Assembly: GCA_006937955.1 (NCBI GenBank)
Contig: SSNP01000010.1
Location: 2,268,418-2,332,417 of the forward strand
Direction: 5' to 3'
From: Pachypanchax playfairii
Lineage: Eukaryota > Chordata > Actinopteri > Cyprinodontiformes > Aplocheilidae
DNA: 64,000 nt
Part shown: positions 23,006 through 35,623 of the stretch, piece after piece
Layout of the letters: every line of letters starts with the position of its first letter
How positions within the stretch are numbered: position 1 is the stretch's first letter
The notes under the pieces: model-generated
The model's database searches: none
The model's input: only the letters and a program-made list of their open reading frames with translations
Told to the model about the DNA's origin: nothing
Program-made: the position numbers and the translations under genes

Positions 23006-26000
23006 TGGTCATGGTGGTGATGCCATGGTGGTGATGTCATGGTGGTGATGCCATGGTGGTGATGTCATGGTGGTGATGTCATGGTGGTGGTGTCATGGTG
23101 GTGGTGTCATGGTGGTGGTGTCATGGTGGTGGTGTCATGGTGGTGGTGTCATGGTGGTGGTGTCATGGTGGTGGTGTCATGGTGGTGATGTCATGGTGGT
23201 GATGTCATGGTGGTGATGTCATGGTGGTGCTGCCATGGTGGTGGTGTCATGGTGGTGGTGTCATTGTGGTGGTGTCATGGTGGTGGTATCATGGTGGTGA
23301 TGTCATGGTGTTGGTGTCATGGTGGTGGTGTCATGGTGGTGGTGTCATGGTGGTGGTATCATGGTGGTGGTGTCATGGTGGTGGTGTCATGGTGGTGGTA
23401 TCATGGTGGTGGTATCATGGTGGTGATGTCATGGTGATGGTGTCATGGTGGTGGTGTCATGGTGGTGGTGTCATGGTGGTGGTGTCATGGTGGTGGTGTC
23501 ATGGTGGTGGTGTCATGGTGGTGATGTCATGGTGGTGGTGTCATGGTGATGGTGTCATGGTGGTGGTGTCATGGTGGTGGTGTCATGGTGTTGTTGTGAT
23601 GGTGGTGGTGTCATGGTGGTGGTGTCATGGTGGTGGTATCATGGTGGTGGTGTCATGGTGGTGGTGTCATGGTGGTGGTGTCATGGTGGTGGTGTCATGG
23701 TGGTGGTGTCATGGTGGTGGTGTCATGGTGGTGGTGTCATGGTGGTGGTGTCATGGTGGTGGTGTCATGGTGGTGGTGTCATGGTGATGGTGTCATGGTG
23801 GTGGTGTCATGGTGGTGGTATCATGGTGGTGGTATCATGGTGGTGATGTCATGGTGATGGTGTCATGGTGGTGGTGTCATGGTGGTGGTATCATGGTGGT
23901 GATGTCATGGTGATGGTGTCATGGTGGTGGTGTCATGGTGGTGGTGTCATGGTGATGGTGTCATGGTGGTGGTGTCATGGTGGTGGTATCATGGTGATGG
24001 TGTCATGGTGGTGGTGTCATGGTGGTGGTGTCATGGTGGTGATGTCATGGTGATGGTGTCATGGTGGTGGTGTCATGGTGGTGATGTCATGGTGGTGGTA
24101 TCATGGTGGTGATGTCATGGTTAAGGTGTCATGGTGGTGGTGTCATGGTGGTGGTATCATGGTGGTGATGTCATGGTGATGGTGTCATGGTGGTGGTGTC
24201 ATGGTGATGGTGTCATGGTGGTGGTGTCATGGTGGTGGTGTCATGGTGATGGTGTCATGGTGGTGGTGTCAGGGTGGTGGTGTCATGGTGATGGTGTCAT
24301 GGTGGTGGTGTCATGGTGGTGGTGTCATGGTGGTGGTGTCATGGTGATGGTGTCATGGTGGTGGTGTCATGGTGGTGGTGTCATGGTGATGGTGTCATTG
24401 TGGTGGTGTCATGGTGGTGGTATCATGGTGGTGATGTCATGGTGATGGTGTCATGGTGGTGGTATCATGGTGGTGGTGTCATGGTGGTGGTGTCATGGTG
24501 GTGGTATCATGGTGATGGTGTCATGGTGGTGGTGTCATGGTGATGGTGGTGATGTCATGGTGGTGGTATCATGATGGTGGTGTCATGGTGGTGGTGTCAT
24601 GGTGGTGGTGTCATGGTGGTGGTGTCATGGTGGTGGTGTCATGGTGGTGGTGTCATGGTGGTGGTGTCATGGTGGTGGTGTCATGGTGGTGGTATCATGG
24701 TGGTGATGTCATGGTGATGGTGTCATGTGGTGGTGTCATGGTGGTGGTGTCATGGGGGTGGTGTCATGGTGGTGGTGTCATGGTGGTGGTGTCATGGTGG
24801 TGGTGTCATGGTGATGGTGTCATGGTGGTGGTGTCATGGTGGTGGTATCATGGTGGTGGTGTCATGGTGGTGATGTCATGGTGATGGTGTCATGGTGGTG
24901 GTGTCATGGTGGTGGTGTCATGGTGGTGATGTCATGGTGGTGGTGTCATGGTGGTGGTGTCATGGTGATGGTGTCATGGTGGTGGTGTCATGGTGGTGGT
25001 GTCATGGTGGTGGTGTCATGGTGGTGGTGTCATGGTGGTGGTGGCATGGTGGTGGTGTCATGGTGGTGGTATCATGGTGGTGATGTCATGGTGATGGTGT
25101 CATGGTGGTGGTGTCATGGTGGTGGTGTCATGGTGATGGTGTCATGGTGGTGGTGTCATGGTGATGGTGGTGATGTCATGGTGGTGGTATCATGATGGTG
25201 GTGTCATGGTGGTGGTGTCATGGTGGTGGTATCATGGTGGTGGTGTCATGGTGGTGGTGTCATGGTGGTGGTGTCATGGTGGTGGTGTCATGGTGGTGAT
25301 GTCATGGTGGTGGTATCATGGTGGTGATGTCATGGTTAAGGTGTCATGGTGGTGGTGTCATGGTGGTGGTATCATGGTGGTGATGTCATGGTGATGGTGT
25401 CATGGTGGTGGTGTCATGGTGGTGGTGTCATGGTGATGGTGGTGATGTCATGGTGGTGGTGTCATGATGGTGGTGTCATGGTGGTGGTGTCATGGTGGTG
25501 GTGTCATGGTGGTGGTATCATGGTGATGGTGTCATGGTGGTGGTGTCATGGTGATGGTGGTGATGTCATGGTGGTGGTATCATGATGGTGGTGTCATGGT
25601 GGTGGTGTCATGGTGGGGGTGTCATGGTGGTGGTGTCTTGGTGGTGGTGTCATGGTGATGGTGGCATGGTGGTGGTGTCATGGTGGTGGTATCATGGTGG
25701 TGATGTCATGGTGGTGGTGTCATGGTGATGGTGGTGATGTCATGGTGATGGTGTCATGGTGGTGGTGTCATGGTGGTGGTGTCATGGTGGTGGTATCATG
25801 GTGGTGATGTCATGGTGATGGTGTCATGGTGGTGGTGTCATGGTGGTGGTGTCATGGTGATGGTGTCATGGTGGTGGTATCATGGTGATGGTGTCATGGT
25901 GGTGGTGTCATGGTGATGGTGTCATGGTGGTGGTGTCATGGTGGTGGTGTCATGGTGGTGGTGTCATGGTGGTGATGTCATGGTGGTGGTGTCATGGTGG

Positions 26001-27592
26001 TGGTATCATGGTGGTGGTGTCATGGTGATGGTGGTGATGTCATGGTGGTGGTATCATGTGGTGGTGTCATGGTGGTGGTGTCATGGTGGTGGTATCATGG
26101 TGGTGGTGTCATGGTGGTGGTGTCATGGTGATGGTGTCATGGTGGTGGTGTCATGGTGGTGGTGTCATGGTGGTGGTGTCATGGTGGTGATGTCATGGTG
26201 GTGATGTCATGGTGGTGGTGTCATGGTGGTGGTGTCATGGTGGTGGTGTCATGGTGGTGGTGTCATGGTGGTGGTGTCATGGTGGTGGTGTCATGGTGGT
26301 GGTGTCATGGTGGTGGTGTTATGGTGGTGTGTCATGGTGATGGTGTCATGGTGGTGGTATCATGGTGGTGGTGTCATGGTGGTGGTGTCATGGTGGTGGT
26401 GTCATGGTGGTGGTGTCATGGTGGTGGTGTCATGGTGGTGGTGTCATGGTGATGGTGTCATGGTGGTGGTGTCATGGTGGTGGTGTCATGGTGGTGGTAT
26501 CATGGTGGTGATGTCATGGTGGTGATGTCATGGTGGTGGTGTCATGGTGGTGATGTCATGGTGGTGTGTCATGGTGGTGGTGTCATGGTGGTGGTGTCAT
26601 GGTGATGGTGTCATGGTGGTGGTGTCATGGTGGTGGTATCATGGTGGTGATGTCATGGTGATGGTGTCATGGTGGTGGTGTCATGGTGGTGGTGTCATGG
26701 TGGTGATGTCATGGTGGTGGTGTCATGGTGGTGATGTCATGGTGGTGATGTCATGGTGGTGGTGTCATGGTGGTGGTGTCATGGTGGTGGTGTCATGGTG
26801 GTGGTGTCATGGTGTTGTTGTCATGGTGGTGGTGTCATGGTGGTGGTGTCATGGTGGTGGTGTCATGGTGGTGATGTCATGGTGGTGGTGTCATGGTGGT
26901 GATGTCATGGTGGTGATGTCATGGTGGTGGTGTCAGGGTGGTGATGTCATGGTGATGGTGTCATGGTGGTGGTGTCATGGTGGTGGTGTCATGGTGATGG
27001 TGTCATGGTGGTGGTGTCATGGTGGTGGTGTCATGGTGATGGTGGTGATGTCATGGTGGTGGTGTCATGGTGGTGGTGTCATGGTGGTGGTGTCATGGTG
27101 TTGGTGTCATGGTGGTGGTATCATGGTGGTGATGTCATGGTGGTGGTGTCATGGTGGTGGTGTCATGGTGGTGGTGTCATGGTGGTGGTGTCATTGTGGT
27201 GGTGTCATGGTGGTGGTATCATGGTGGTGATGTCATGGTGATGGTGTCATGGTGGTGGTGTCATGGTGGTGGTGTCATGGTGGTGGTGTCATGGTGGTGG
27301 TGTCATGGTGGTGGTGTCATGGTGATGGTGTCATGGTGGTGGTGTCATGGTGGTGGTGTTATGGTGGTGATGTCATGGTGATGGTGTCATGGTGGTGGTG
27401 TCATGGTGGTGATGTCATGGTGGTGGTGTCATGGTGGTGATGTCATGGTGGTGATGTCATGGTGATGGGTTCATGGTGGTGATGTCATGGTGATGGTGTC
27501 ATGGTGGTGATGTCATGGTGGTGATGTCATGGTGGTGATGTCATGGTGGTGATGTCATGGTGGTGATGTCATGGTGGTGATGTCATGGTGGG
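23006..27592. repeat. Minisatellite C, 14-bp unit ATGGTGGTGGTGTC
   Basis: About 4.6 kb, roughly 327 units of 14 bp. Variants swap one base per unit: GGTGATGTC, GATGGTGTC and GGTGGTATC. Rare variants mark internal duplication: CATGGTTAAGG at about 24,117 and 25,332 (1215 bases apart) in the same local context, and a shortened ATGATGGTGG at about 24,571, 25,192, 25,466 and 25,582. All three plus-strand frames stay open for up to 228 codons as a 14-residue cycle (MVVVSWWWCHGGGV); these are artefacts of a stop-free unit. Confidence 0.97.
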
Positions 27593-28707
27593 GTGGTTGT
27601 TTTTGGCAAACTTTGGGCCACAAATAGTTCCATCTGAGCATCGTTTAAACACCACAACCTATCTGAGTATCACTGCTGACCATGTTAATCTGCAGCAGAG
27701 TGTTTAAACATATTGTAAATCCACTGGGTATGTAGTGTAACGACATATTCTACTTTTCATGAAAGTCTTTGAATTTGTGATAATTTATTGGTAACAAACA
27801 CCAAATGTTGTGAGTTAAACATATTTTTCGTGAAAACTTTAAACAAAAACAGTAAAAACAATCGCAACCGAGCAGGAAGCCACAAAACATAAAGTCAGAA
27901 TCACGCAATCTTCTTGTAGCAGTTTCACCTCCTCCATGAGGTTTTAAAACACAGAAACTCTTGAGATAATAATTATAAAGAAATATATGAATAAATGTAA
28001 ATAACAGATAAAAATGAAGTTTTTTTTTCAAATTATATTTATTTTGTTTTCAATGGAAACTTGCTTCCCAGATGCCAGCATCCCTGAGAAAGTGTAAAAT
28101 AAAATGCAAAACCTCTGGACAGCCCCTCCCCCCACCCCCCAAAAAGAATTATCCACACCGCTGCACAGCCTTTTTCAATCGATCGATCCTCTCGCATTCA
28201 CCTGGGCTTCCTCGGTGTTATGAGGACACAGTGCCTCCCCCTGATTTACAAACTCACTGCAGGACAGAGGTGAGAGCTGTCCATGGTGACGCTCTGTAAG
28301 CAGTGAAATCTCTTTAAAACATCGTGAAAGGAAGAAGCACTTTTCTGAACAGGCTTGTTGGCACCATTTCTGCTAAAAAGTATAAGCAAATAAATACAAA
28401 ACCCAAAACATAAACAGGGATTGATTGAAAATGAAACTAAATACCTTCTAATGACCTATACTACCCCCCCCCCATGACCACCTCATCCCCTCCAACCACT
28501 GAAAAATAGGTTCCATAGACAAAAAGAATTTCTCACCTTGTGAGTCATTTGTCGTCCCACATACTTTCAAATTTTCCTAGTAAATGATTGATGATATTAA
28601 AAACCATTAGATTCTTTGGAAGAGATTTAAAAGGGATGTTTAGCGGCGTGACATTTCTCTGAGCTCTCGCTGTTTCCTCCTGTTAGCTTGCAATCTGATG
28701 GACTTGT

Positions 28708-30267
28708 CTACGCGGTCATCTCGAAGCAGCCCCGGCGGTGCGTCTGCATGTCTCTCACCCTGCGGATGGACTGGATCTGAGGGTGGTGGGCTCCCCACTC
28801 GTTCCAGTGTTTGTAAGAGCCCATTTCAAATACATACTGGTAGCCACGGTAACCAGGGTACTGATAGCCCACCCAGCTGTGTGAAGAAGAACAAAGAATA
28901 AATGTGGCTCTAAAATGTTTTATTTTAAGTGACATTATTGGTGACAATCAAAAATCTGATGACAGCTGAGTTTTGAAGACTTGTGTCTCTTTAACACCAG
29001 CTGATCTCCTCTTGATGAAACGACAGACAACAAATAATCTGCTACATGAAAAACCATCAAGGAGACCTTAAAATTAAAACCCACTTACGTCCCACCGTTG
29101 ACCTGAATGCTGCCAACGCGGTCCTGAAAGCCATAAGACCACATGCTTGGAATGTCCTCATCACACACTTCCATCTTACGACCTTCAAAGTTCATACACT
29201 CATACAGGCAGATCTTGTGGTCTTGAGGGTCCTGAAGGAGAAATACGTCAATTTTCTTTTTTTTTTTTTTCTGCAGACACTGTAGAAGTCGTTGATGGTT
29301 TTTGCCTTCAGTTTCAAAAATCACAAAAGCAGGAAATGATAAATAAATAGGCTGACAACACTAAATTAACTTTTATTAAAATAATTAAGGGCCAACACTC
29401 CTTAAAGGACTGTATATCTCCCACTGGCCTTTAAAACACTTTGAGATTAAAATAATCTGTGTTGAATTAGAACTGTTTGAAACAGCTGTTTAACATTTGA
29501 CTGACTGCTCTTAATCAAACATGATTTCATAATAAAACTCCTTTTGTATAAAATTAATTTGCCTGATTCATTCGTAACAGAATTCTTCCACCACATTACC
29601 ACAACGTGAAACTCTAGCTGATGTCTGTAAAACAGACTGAGTGTTGTTTAAAGCATCTCAAATGGACTTTAGAAGCTGTCGATGAAATCCCAACAAAGAC
29701 CTTCTGAGAGATTCATTAAAATCCATCTGGTGGTTTATGAGAAATATTGTTAAAAAACACATGCACACATGTACATACGCATACAATACAAACGCACCAT
29801 TCGAACAGGTCTGACCGACATTATGCGGTCACACCTGTAGCTGTTGGACCAGGTGTCCCAGCGGGGGTACTCTCCTTTCTCCAGCATGAACATCTCACCT
29901 GTCATGTTCTGCTGCTCGTAACCCACCCAGCTGGACAGAAAGAAAGAGCAGCCATTTAGTCAGCTTAGGTAAGTATTTATTATTTCTGCGAATAGGAGGT
30001 TTGTTCACTTACGGTCCACATTCTACCCTAATGGAGCCGATTCGTTCCAAACCCTTCTCACACAGGTTACGGCACTCTCCAAACAGGTCCATCCTGCGGC
30101 CCTGGAAGTTCTCACACTCATAGAGGTATATCTAGAGGAAAAAAACATAAAAGCAATGATTTCTGAGGTTAAATGTGTTCATGTTGTTCTTGTTAACTTA
30201 CCTTGTAGTTGTGTAGTCCTATGGCAGGGTGGCTGCCAATGCTGCCCTGAGCACCTGAGTGAGACAT
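28708..30267 (-). CDS. crybb1-like: Beta-crystallin B (crybb1-like), five coding exons, 209 aa
   Basis: Lens structural protein of the beta/gamma-crystallin family. Coding exons on the minus strand: 30,202-30,267; 30,013-30,131; 29,798-29,930; 29,089-29,231; 28,708-28,876. The middle exons are 119, 133 and 143 bp, the sizes usual for beta-B crystallins, one Greek-key motif each, with GT-AG borders. The protein has a short N-arm (MSHSGAQGSIG...), then motifs IYLYECENFQGRRM, WVGYEQQNMTGEMFMLEKGE, ICLYECMNFEGRKMEV and WVGYQYPGYRGYQYVFEMG, ending RRGCFEMTA. It is closest to CRYBB1/CRYBB3 from memory; teleosts carry several crybb1-like paralogues and I cannot say which this is. An acceptor eight bases before the ATG implies a non-coding first exon, probably near 31,177-31,215. 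A minus-strand AATAAA is at 28,038-28,043. It is divergent from the cryba1-like gene. Confidence 0.94.
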
Positions 30268-30307
30268 GATCAGACCTACAGAGAAAAGTCACAGTCATTC
30301 CACAAAG

Positions 30308-30483
30308 TCCAGATCCAGACCTCGAGGGCCACGATCCTGCAAGTTTTAGATGTTTCACCGCTTCTACACACCTGATTCAGATGAATGAGTCATTTACAAT
30401 CTTCTGTAGGACGTTTTGACACGCTGAGGACTTGAATCAGGTGTGATGAAGCAGAAAAAGATCTAAAAGATCTCCACTATATT
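30308..30483. repeat. Palindromic dispersed element (short hAT-like MITE)
   Basis: Contains CCTCGAGGGCCACGATCCTG, then TTTTAGATG...ACCTGATTCA and, inverted, GAATCAGGTGTG...GATCTAAAAG. This arrangement is a very common teleost inverted-repeat element. It lies in the first intron of the crybb1-like gene. Confidence 0.6.
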
Positions 30484-31176
30484 GCTCATTGACTCCATCA
30501 TTAATATAAATATTATTATACAATTATATTAGAATGGATTTTATTTATTACTTCCTGCAGCAATGTTCAAACAACAGACTGTAGAAGAGGAACATAGTCA
30601 AAGACAGTAAAACAAGAACCTCAGAAAGTGGATTGAATCACCTGATTTACATTTGAAATAGAAAATAAAGATGTTTTGCCGACAAACATTCATTCAGTTG
30701 TTTGAAAAATAATAATCAGTAAATGTTTCTGTGTTTTCATTAAATGTTTCAGCTGCTCAACTCAATCCTACCAACTTTCTGATGTAAAATAAATTTAATT
30801 TGCTTCTTAAAACTATCATTCTTTGTGTACATTTAGAGTATTTTTCAAAATATCCTCGTTTGCAATAAAGTAGTAGAAAAGTAGAAAAACATATCCAAGT
30901 AATTTCATGCTCCAAAAATCTGCTTGTATTCATTTTTTAATGATTAGATCAGATTGTCCTCATCAACTGGATCTTAGTGTCCCAAGTCAACATGAAATCA
31001 TGTCCTGCTTTTATGTCAATGATTCGTCTGTTCAATCCAAAGTTAAGGAATATAGAGGAGATCCATTTCCTGCTGATTTATTTTAGTCCAAGGAGTGAGT
31101 AAACCACAAAATTCCCCTTGATGTCCAAACACTCTGTTACACAGTTAGAAGACATCAAAATGGACACTTACAGTAC

Positions 31177-31250
31177 CTGAAGGCTGAAACGGACCGACGT
31201 TTGGAGATACTGATGGTCGCACTTCTTTTGAGGGAGGATATATATATACA
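31177..31250 (-). promoter_or_regulatory. Probable crybb1-like promoter and non-coding first exon
   Basis: On the minus strand a TATATATATA stretch (about 31,238-31,248) is followed about 30 bases later by a short leader ending CCTTCAG|GTACTGTAAGT at 31,177. A TATA box and a short non-coding exon 1 are usual for beta-crystallin genes. The start site is inferred, not seen. Confidence 0.45.
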
Positions 31251-31451
31251 TTCACATCCAGAACGAGTCTACGAAACCAGGATTCTGACTTTTCATTGGT
31301 AGTGACCATTGGCAGCAGCGTGGGGTCAAAGGTCACACTGCTAATCCATGGACAAGTAGTGCTGACATGGCTGTCTGTTTTATTCTAAAGTCCCATTGTG
31401 AGAGACTCGGGACATTCACTGCCATCAGCAGAAAGTTTTATTCCACTACAC

Positions 31452-31454
<3 letters not shown>

Positions 31455-31541
<87 letters not shown>

Positions 31542-31827
31542 GTGTGTTTTGGTATCCTTATGGGGACCGTCCATTGACTTCCATTGATTTTAGTAACTAG
31601 ATTTATACCTAACCCAAACCCTTTTACTAACCTTAACCATTACTGATCTATAACTAACCCTAAGACTAACTAAAACTCTATTCATACCATACCTATAAAC
31701 CTAACCCCTAACCCTAAAAAGGGGAGTCCCCCCCATGGGGACCAGGCTTCGGTCCCCACAAGAACCCTCGGACCCCAGAAAGATAGTAAAAGTCAGGAAA
31801 CGGGTCCCCAGGAGGTCAGAAATACAA

Positions 31828-31897
<70 letters not shown>
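31455..31897. repeat. (CA)n-bounded dispersed repeat
   Basis: Two (CA)n tracts (31,455-31,541 and 31,829-31,897) enclose a unit with GGTATCCTTATGGGGACC, a run of CTAACCC-like steps (31,605-31,715) and GGTCCCCACAAG. This layout recurs in many teleost genomes as a repeat with microsatellite ends. The CTAACCC steps are irregular, not a telomere tract. It sits just upstream of the crybb1-like promoter. Confidence 0.6.
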
Positions 31898-31902
<5 letters not shown>

Positions 31903-32604
31903 CAGACATTTTTCTTCCTATCTGAATCCTTACTCAAATTTAAAAGTATCCTTCCTGTAAACTCCCATTTTCACGTTATTATTTTCATATCTAGATTTTT
32001 TTTCCATGGTTCTGATATTGTCAGCTGAGGCTTGGAGCTCTGAGTGTGTAAAGTACCGAGAGAGCAGCATCCAAACAGGAAGGGCTGGACATGCCTTTCA
32101 TTTTTTTATATATAATACCACTCTTTATATGACAACTTGTAATTGTGGCACTCATGGAAAATATTATGTGCATTGTTTTCAAACAGGAGGAAAAAAATTC
32201 AACTGTATTTCAAAAAGAATGTATGTAATAAAAGCCTTTTTATTTTTCATATTCATAAATAGAAGAGCTTGTCTCAGAGTGGCAAACTGAAAAAGGAGAC
32301 CACAGTGTGAGTGATGACCCCGTTCTGACAGTTTACTCTTGGAAAGAAGGATCCAACCTGTGGATTAGAGCCTTAGATTAAAAAAGCGAGTCAGGTTGTG
32401 GAACAGTGAAGAAGTCATACATCAGGCACTGCTGGGCCGCTTCCTGGTGCTGATACTGTTTGAGGAGGTGAAGGTGTCCCGAGGTTGATTAACCAACCTT
32501 AATACAAATAACTCTTCAGTAGTAATCTGGTTCAGCTTTAGAGACAGGATGAGGATCTCCACCTTAAACCAGTTCCACTCATGTGGTTCAAGTACCTGAC
32601 CTGA

Positions 32605-34538
32605 GGCCTCCTGGTTACCTCCTCATTAGGGGGCTCCTGGTTACCTCCTCATTAGGGGGCTCCTGGTTACCTCCTCATAAGGGGGCCTCCTGGTTACCTC
32701 CTCATTAGGGGGCCTCCTGGTTACCTCCTCATTAGGGGGCATCCTGGTTATCTCCTCATTAGGGGCCTCCTGGTTACCTCCTCATTAGGGGCCTCCTGGT
32801 TACCTCCTCATTAGGGGGCTCCTGGTTACTGACTCATTAGGGGCCTCCTGGTTACCTCCTCATTAGGGGGCCTCCTGGTTATCTCCTCATTAGGGGCCTC
32901 CTGGTTACCTCCTCATTAGGGGCCTCCTGGTTACCTCCTCATTAGGGGGCCTCCTGGTTACCTCCTCATTAGGGGGCTCCTGGTTACTGACTCATTAGGG
33001 GCCTCCTGGTTACCTCCTCATTAGGGGGCTCCTGGTTACCTCCTCATTAGGGGCCTCCTGGTTACCTCCTCATTAGGGGGCTCCTGGTTACTTACTCATT
33101 AGGGGCCTCCTGGTTACCTCCTCATTATAGGCCTCCTGGTTACCTCCTCATTAGGGGGCCTCCTGGTTATCTCCTCATTAGGGGCCTCCTGATTACCTCC
33201 ACATTAGGGGGCCGCCTGGTTACCTCCTCATTAGGGGCCTCCTGGTTACCTCCTCATTAGGGGGCCTCCTGGTTACCTCCTCATTAGGGGCCTCCTGGTT
33301 ACCTCCTCATTAGGGGGCCTCCTGGTTACCTCCTCATTAGGGGCCTCCTGGTTACCTCCTCATTAGGGGGCTCCTGGTTATCTCCTCATTAGGGGCCTCC
33401 TGGTTACCTCCTCATTAGGGGGCCTCCTGGTTACCTCCTCATTAGGGGCCTCCTGGTTACCTCCTCATTAGGGGGCCTCCTGGTTACCTCCTCATTAGGG
33501 GGCCTCCTGGTTATCTCCTCATTAGGGGCCTCCTGGTTACCTCCTCATTAGGGGGCCTCCTGGTTACCTCCTCATTAGGGGGCTCCTGGTTACTGACTCA
33601 TTAGGGGCCTCCTGGTTACCTCCTCATTAGGGGCCTCCTGGTTACCTCCTCATTAGGGGCCTCCTGGTTACCTCCTCATTAGGGGGCCTCCTGGTTACCT
33701 CCTCATTAGGGGGCCTCCTGGTTATCTCCTCATTAGGGGCCTCCTGGTTACCTCCTCATTAGGGGGCCTCCTGGTTACCTCCTCATTAGGGGGCTCCTGG
33801 TTACCTCCTCATTATAGGCATCCTGGTTACCTCCTCATTAGGGGGCCTCCTGGTTATCTCCTCATTAGGGGCCTCCTGGTTACCTCCTCATTAGGGGGCT
33901 CCTGGTTACTGACTCATTAGGGGCCTCCTGGTTACCTCCTCATTAGGGGGCCTCCTGGTTACCTCCTCATTAGGGGCCTCCTGGTTACCTCCTCATTAGG
34001 GGGCCTCCTGGTTACCTCCTTATTAGGGGACCTCCTGGTTACCTCCTCATTAGGGGGCCTCCTGGTTACCTCCTCATTAGGGGGCTCCTGGTTACTGACT
34101 CATTAGGGGCCTCCTGGTTACCTCCTCATTAGGGGGCCTCCTGGTTACCTCCTCATTATAGGCCTCCTGGTTACCTCCTCATTAGGGGGCCTCCTAATTC
34201 CTGACTCATTAGGGGCCTCCTGGTTACCTCCTCATTATAGGCCTCCTGGTTACCTCCTCATTAGGGGGCCTCCTGGTTATCTCCTCATTAGGGGCCTCCT
34301 GTTTACCTCCTCATTAGGGGCCTCCTGGTTACCTCCTCATTCGGGGCCTACTGGTTACCTCCTCACTAGGGGGCTCCTGGTTACCTCCTCATTAGGGGGC
34401 TCCTGGTTACATCCTCATTAAGGGGCTCCTGGTTACCTCCTCATTCGGGGCCTCCTGGTTACCTCCTTATTAGGGGACCTCCTGGTTACCTCCTCATTAG
34501 GGGCCTCCTGGTTACCTCCTCATTCGGGGCCTCCTGGT
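32605..34538. repeat. Minisatellite D, 26-27 bp unit
   Basis: About 73 units built from CTCCTGGTTAC, CTCCTCATTAG and a run of four or five G. Length alternates between 26 and 27 depending on the G and C counts. Variants such as GTTACTGACTCATTAG and CATTATAGGC recur at intervals, pointing to block duplication. It lies between the two divergent crystallin genes. Confidence 0.95.
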
Positions 34539-34635
34539 GCCGACTCATGGTGTATGGTTGTAGTTTATATAGCATCTTTTATTGTTGCTGCAGTTCTTTG
34601 TGTGTCCTGTGTGTGAATGTATGAACAGACGTTGT

Positions 34636-34684
34636 GTGTGTGTGTGGGGGGTGCGTGTGTGTGTGTGTGTGGGGGGGGTGTGTA
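34636..34684. repeat. (GT)n tracts interrupted by G runs
   Basis: Two GT dinucleotide runs separated and followed by G6-G8 runs. Simple repeat; minus-strand Thr/His-rich ORFs here are artefacts. Confidence 0.85.
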
Positions 34685-35165
34685 TGCGTCTATGCATGAC
34701 AATGTGAATGCATGACTGAACATGCATTTAGAGGTGAGTGAGGAGGTGAAAGGTACCAGAGACGTGGAGACACAGATGAACACTGGCCTGCACATTCACT
34801 CCGTGAGTAAACTTATAAACATGTTAAATTTAGAAATCTTTTTTCCCTTGTGTTTGTTTTTGGACCAAAAATATAAATGCAAGTTCAATTTAAAAATTGA
34901 AAATGATCATTTCTGTTTTTAACTTTATCTTTGATTTCAGTATCTTTTTTTTTCTCTCTGCATTTTTGGCAGCAGAGTCAGTTTAAAAAAAAACTGGTGA
35001 TCTTTTTCCTGAGCTTCATTGTGGCTGGACTTGGTCCTGCCTGCTGGACAGGGATCATTTGGAACTTTTGCTTATTTGCACTGGGCATGGTGCCCTCCAT
35101 CCAGTCCTGCTGCAGCTAACTAAAGCCCAGCAGCTCAGTTCTGAACAATGAGTAAAACAGCAATG

Positions 35166-35306
35166 TGCTGACTCTTGTTCAGAACCACAGGTCCAGCTGC
35201 TTTTCAGCACGAGCATGTATAAAAAGGTCCGTTCAGTCTGGGGTCAGGACATCGTTTTTGTGGAGCCCCTTTGAGCGCTAACAGCTATTCTTTGGGGGCT
35301 GGTCAG
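35166..35306 (+). promoter_or_regulatory. cryba1-like promoter and non-coding exon 1
   Basis: TATAAAAAGG starts at 35,218. TGCTGACTC at 35,166-35,174 is a half-site of the Maf response element (TGCTGAC) found in many crystallin promoters, about 50 bp upstream of the TATA box. A non-coding exon from about 35,248 ends at GGTCAG|GTAAGC (35,306) and joins an acceptor at 35,594, thirty bases before the ATG. Lens control by Maf factors is inferred from the motif and the gene family. Confidence 0.65.
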
Positions 35307-35623
35307 GTAAGCCCTCCATCTCTATCAATTGATGTTTTACATTTCTGTGTCTTTTCTCTTTTTGTCGCTCTGCTGAGTCATATAAACGTATATACTGCAA
35401 ACAGACACACTGAACATACACAGCACGACCAACAACACTCTGACCTTACCCTGAAACAGAGAAGTCGGCTTTAAACAGAGAAATAAAACATAAAAAATGA
35501 AGAAAATTTCTAAAATAAAACAATCTGTGTTGGTGAAAAAATGAAACTTCAGCTTGATTATGTGAAAATGTGTCTCTCATTCATCCTGTGCAGGTAAATC
35601 CACTCTGAAACACAAACAGTAGA

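Noticed and set aside
23207..27440. Many plus-strand ORFs with a MVVVSWWWCHGGG cycle
   Set aside because: The 14-bp unit has no stop in any plus frame; overlapping open frames at every phase show it is not coding.
31605..31715. Interstitial telomere sequence
   Set aside because: Only irregular CTAACCC-like steps, not (TTAGGG)n; fits a known-looking dispersed repeat.
32605..34538. CRISPR-like appearance of a regular 26-27 bp repeat
   Set aside because: Units are head-to-tail with no unique spacers, in a vertebrate genome.
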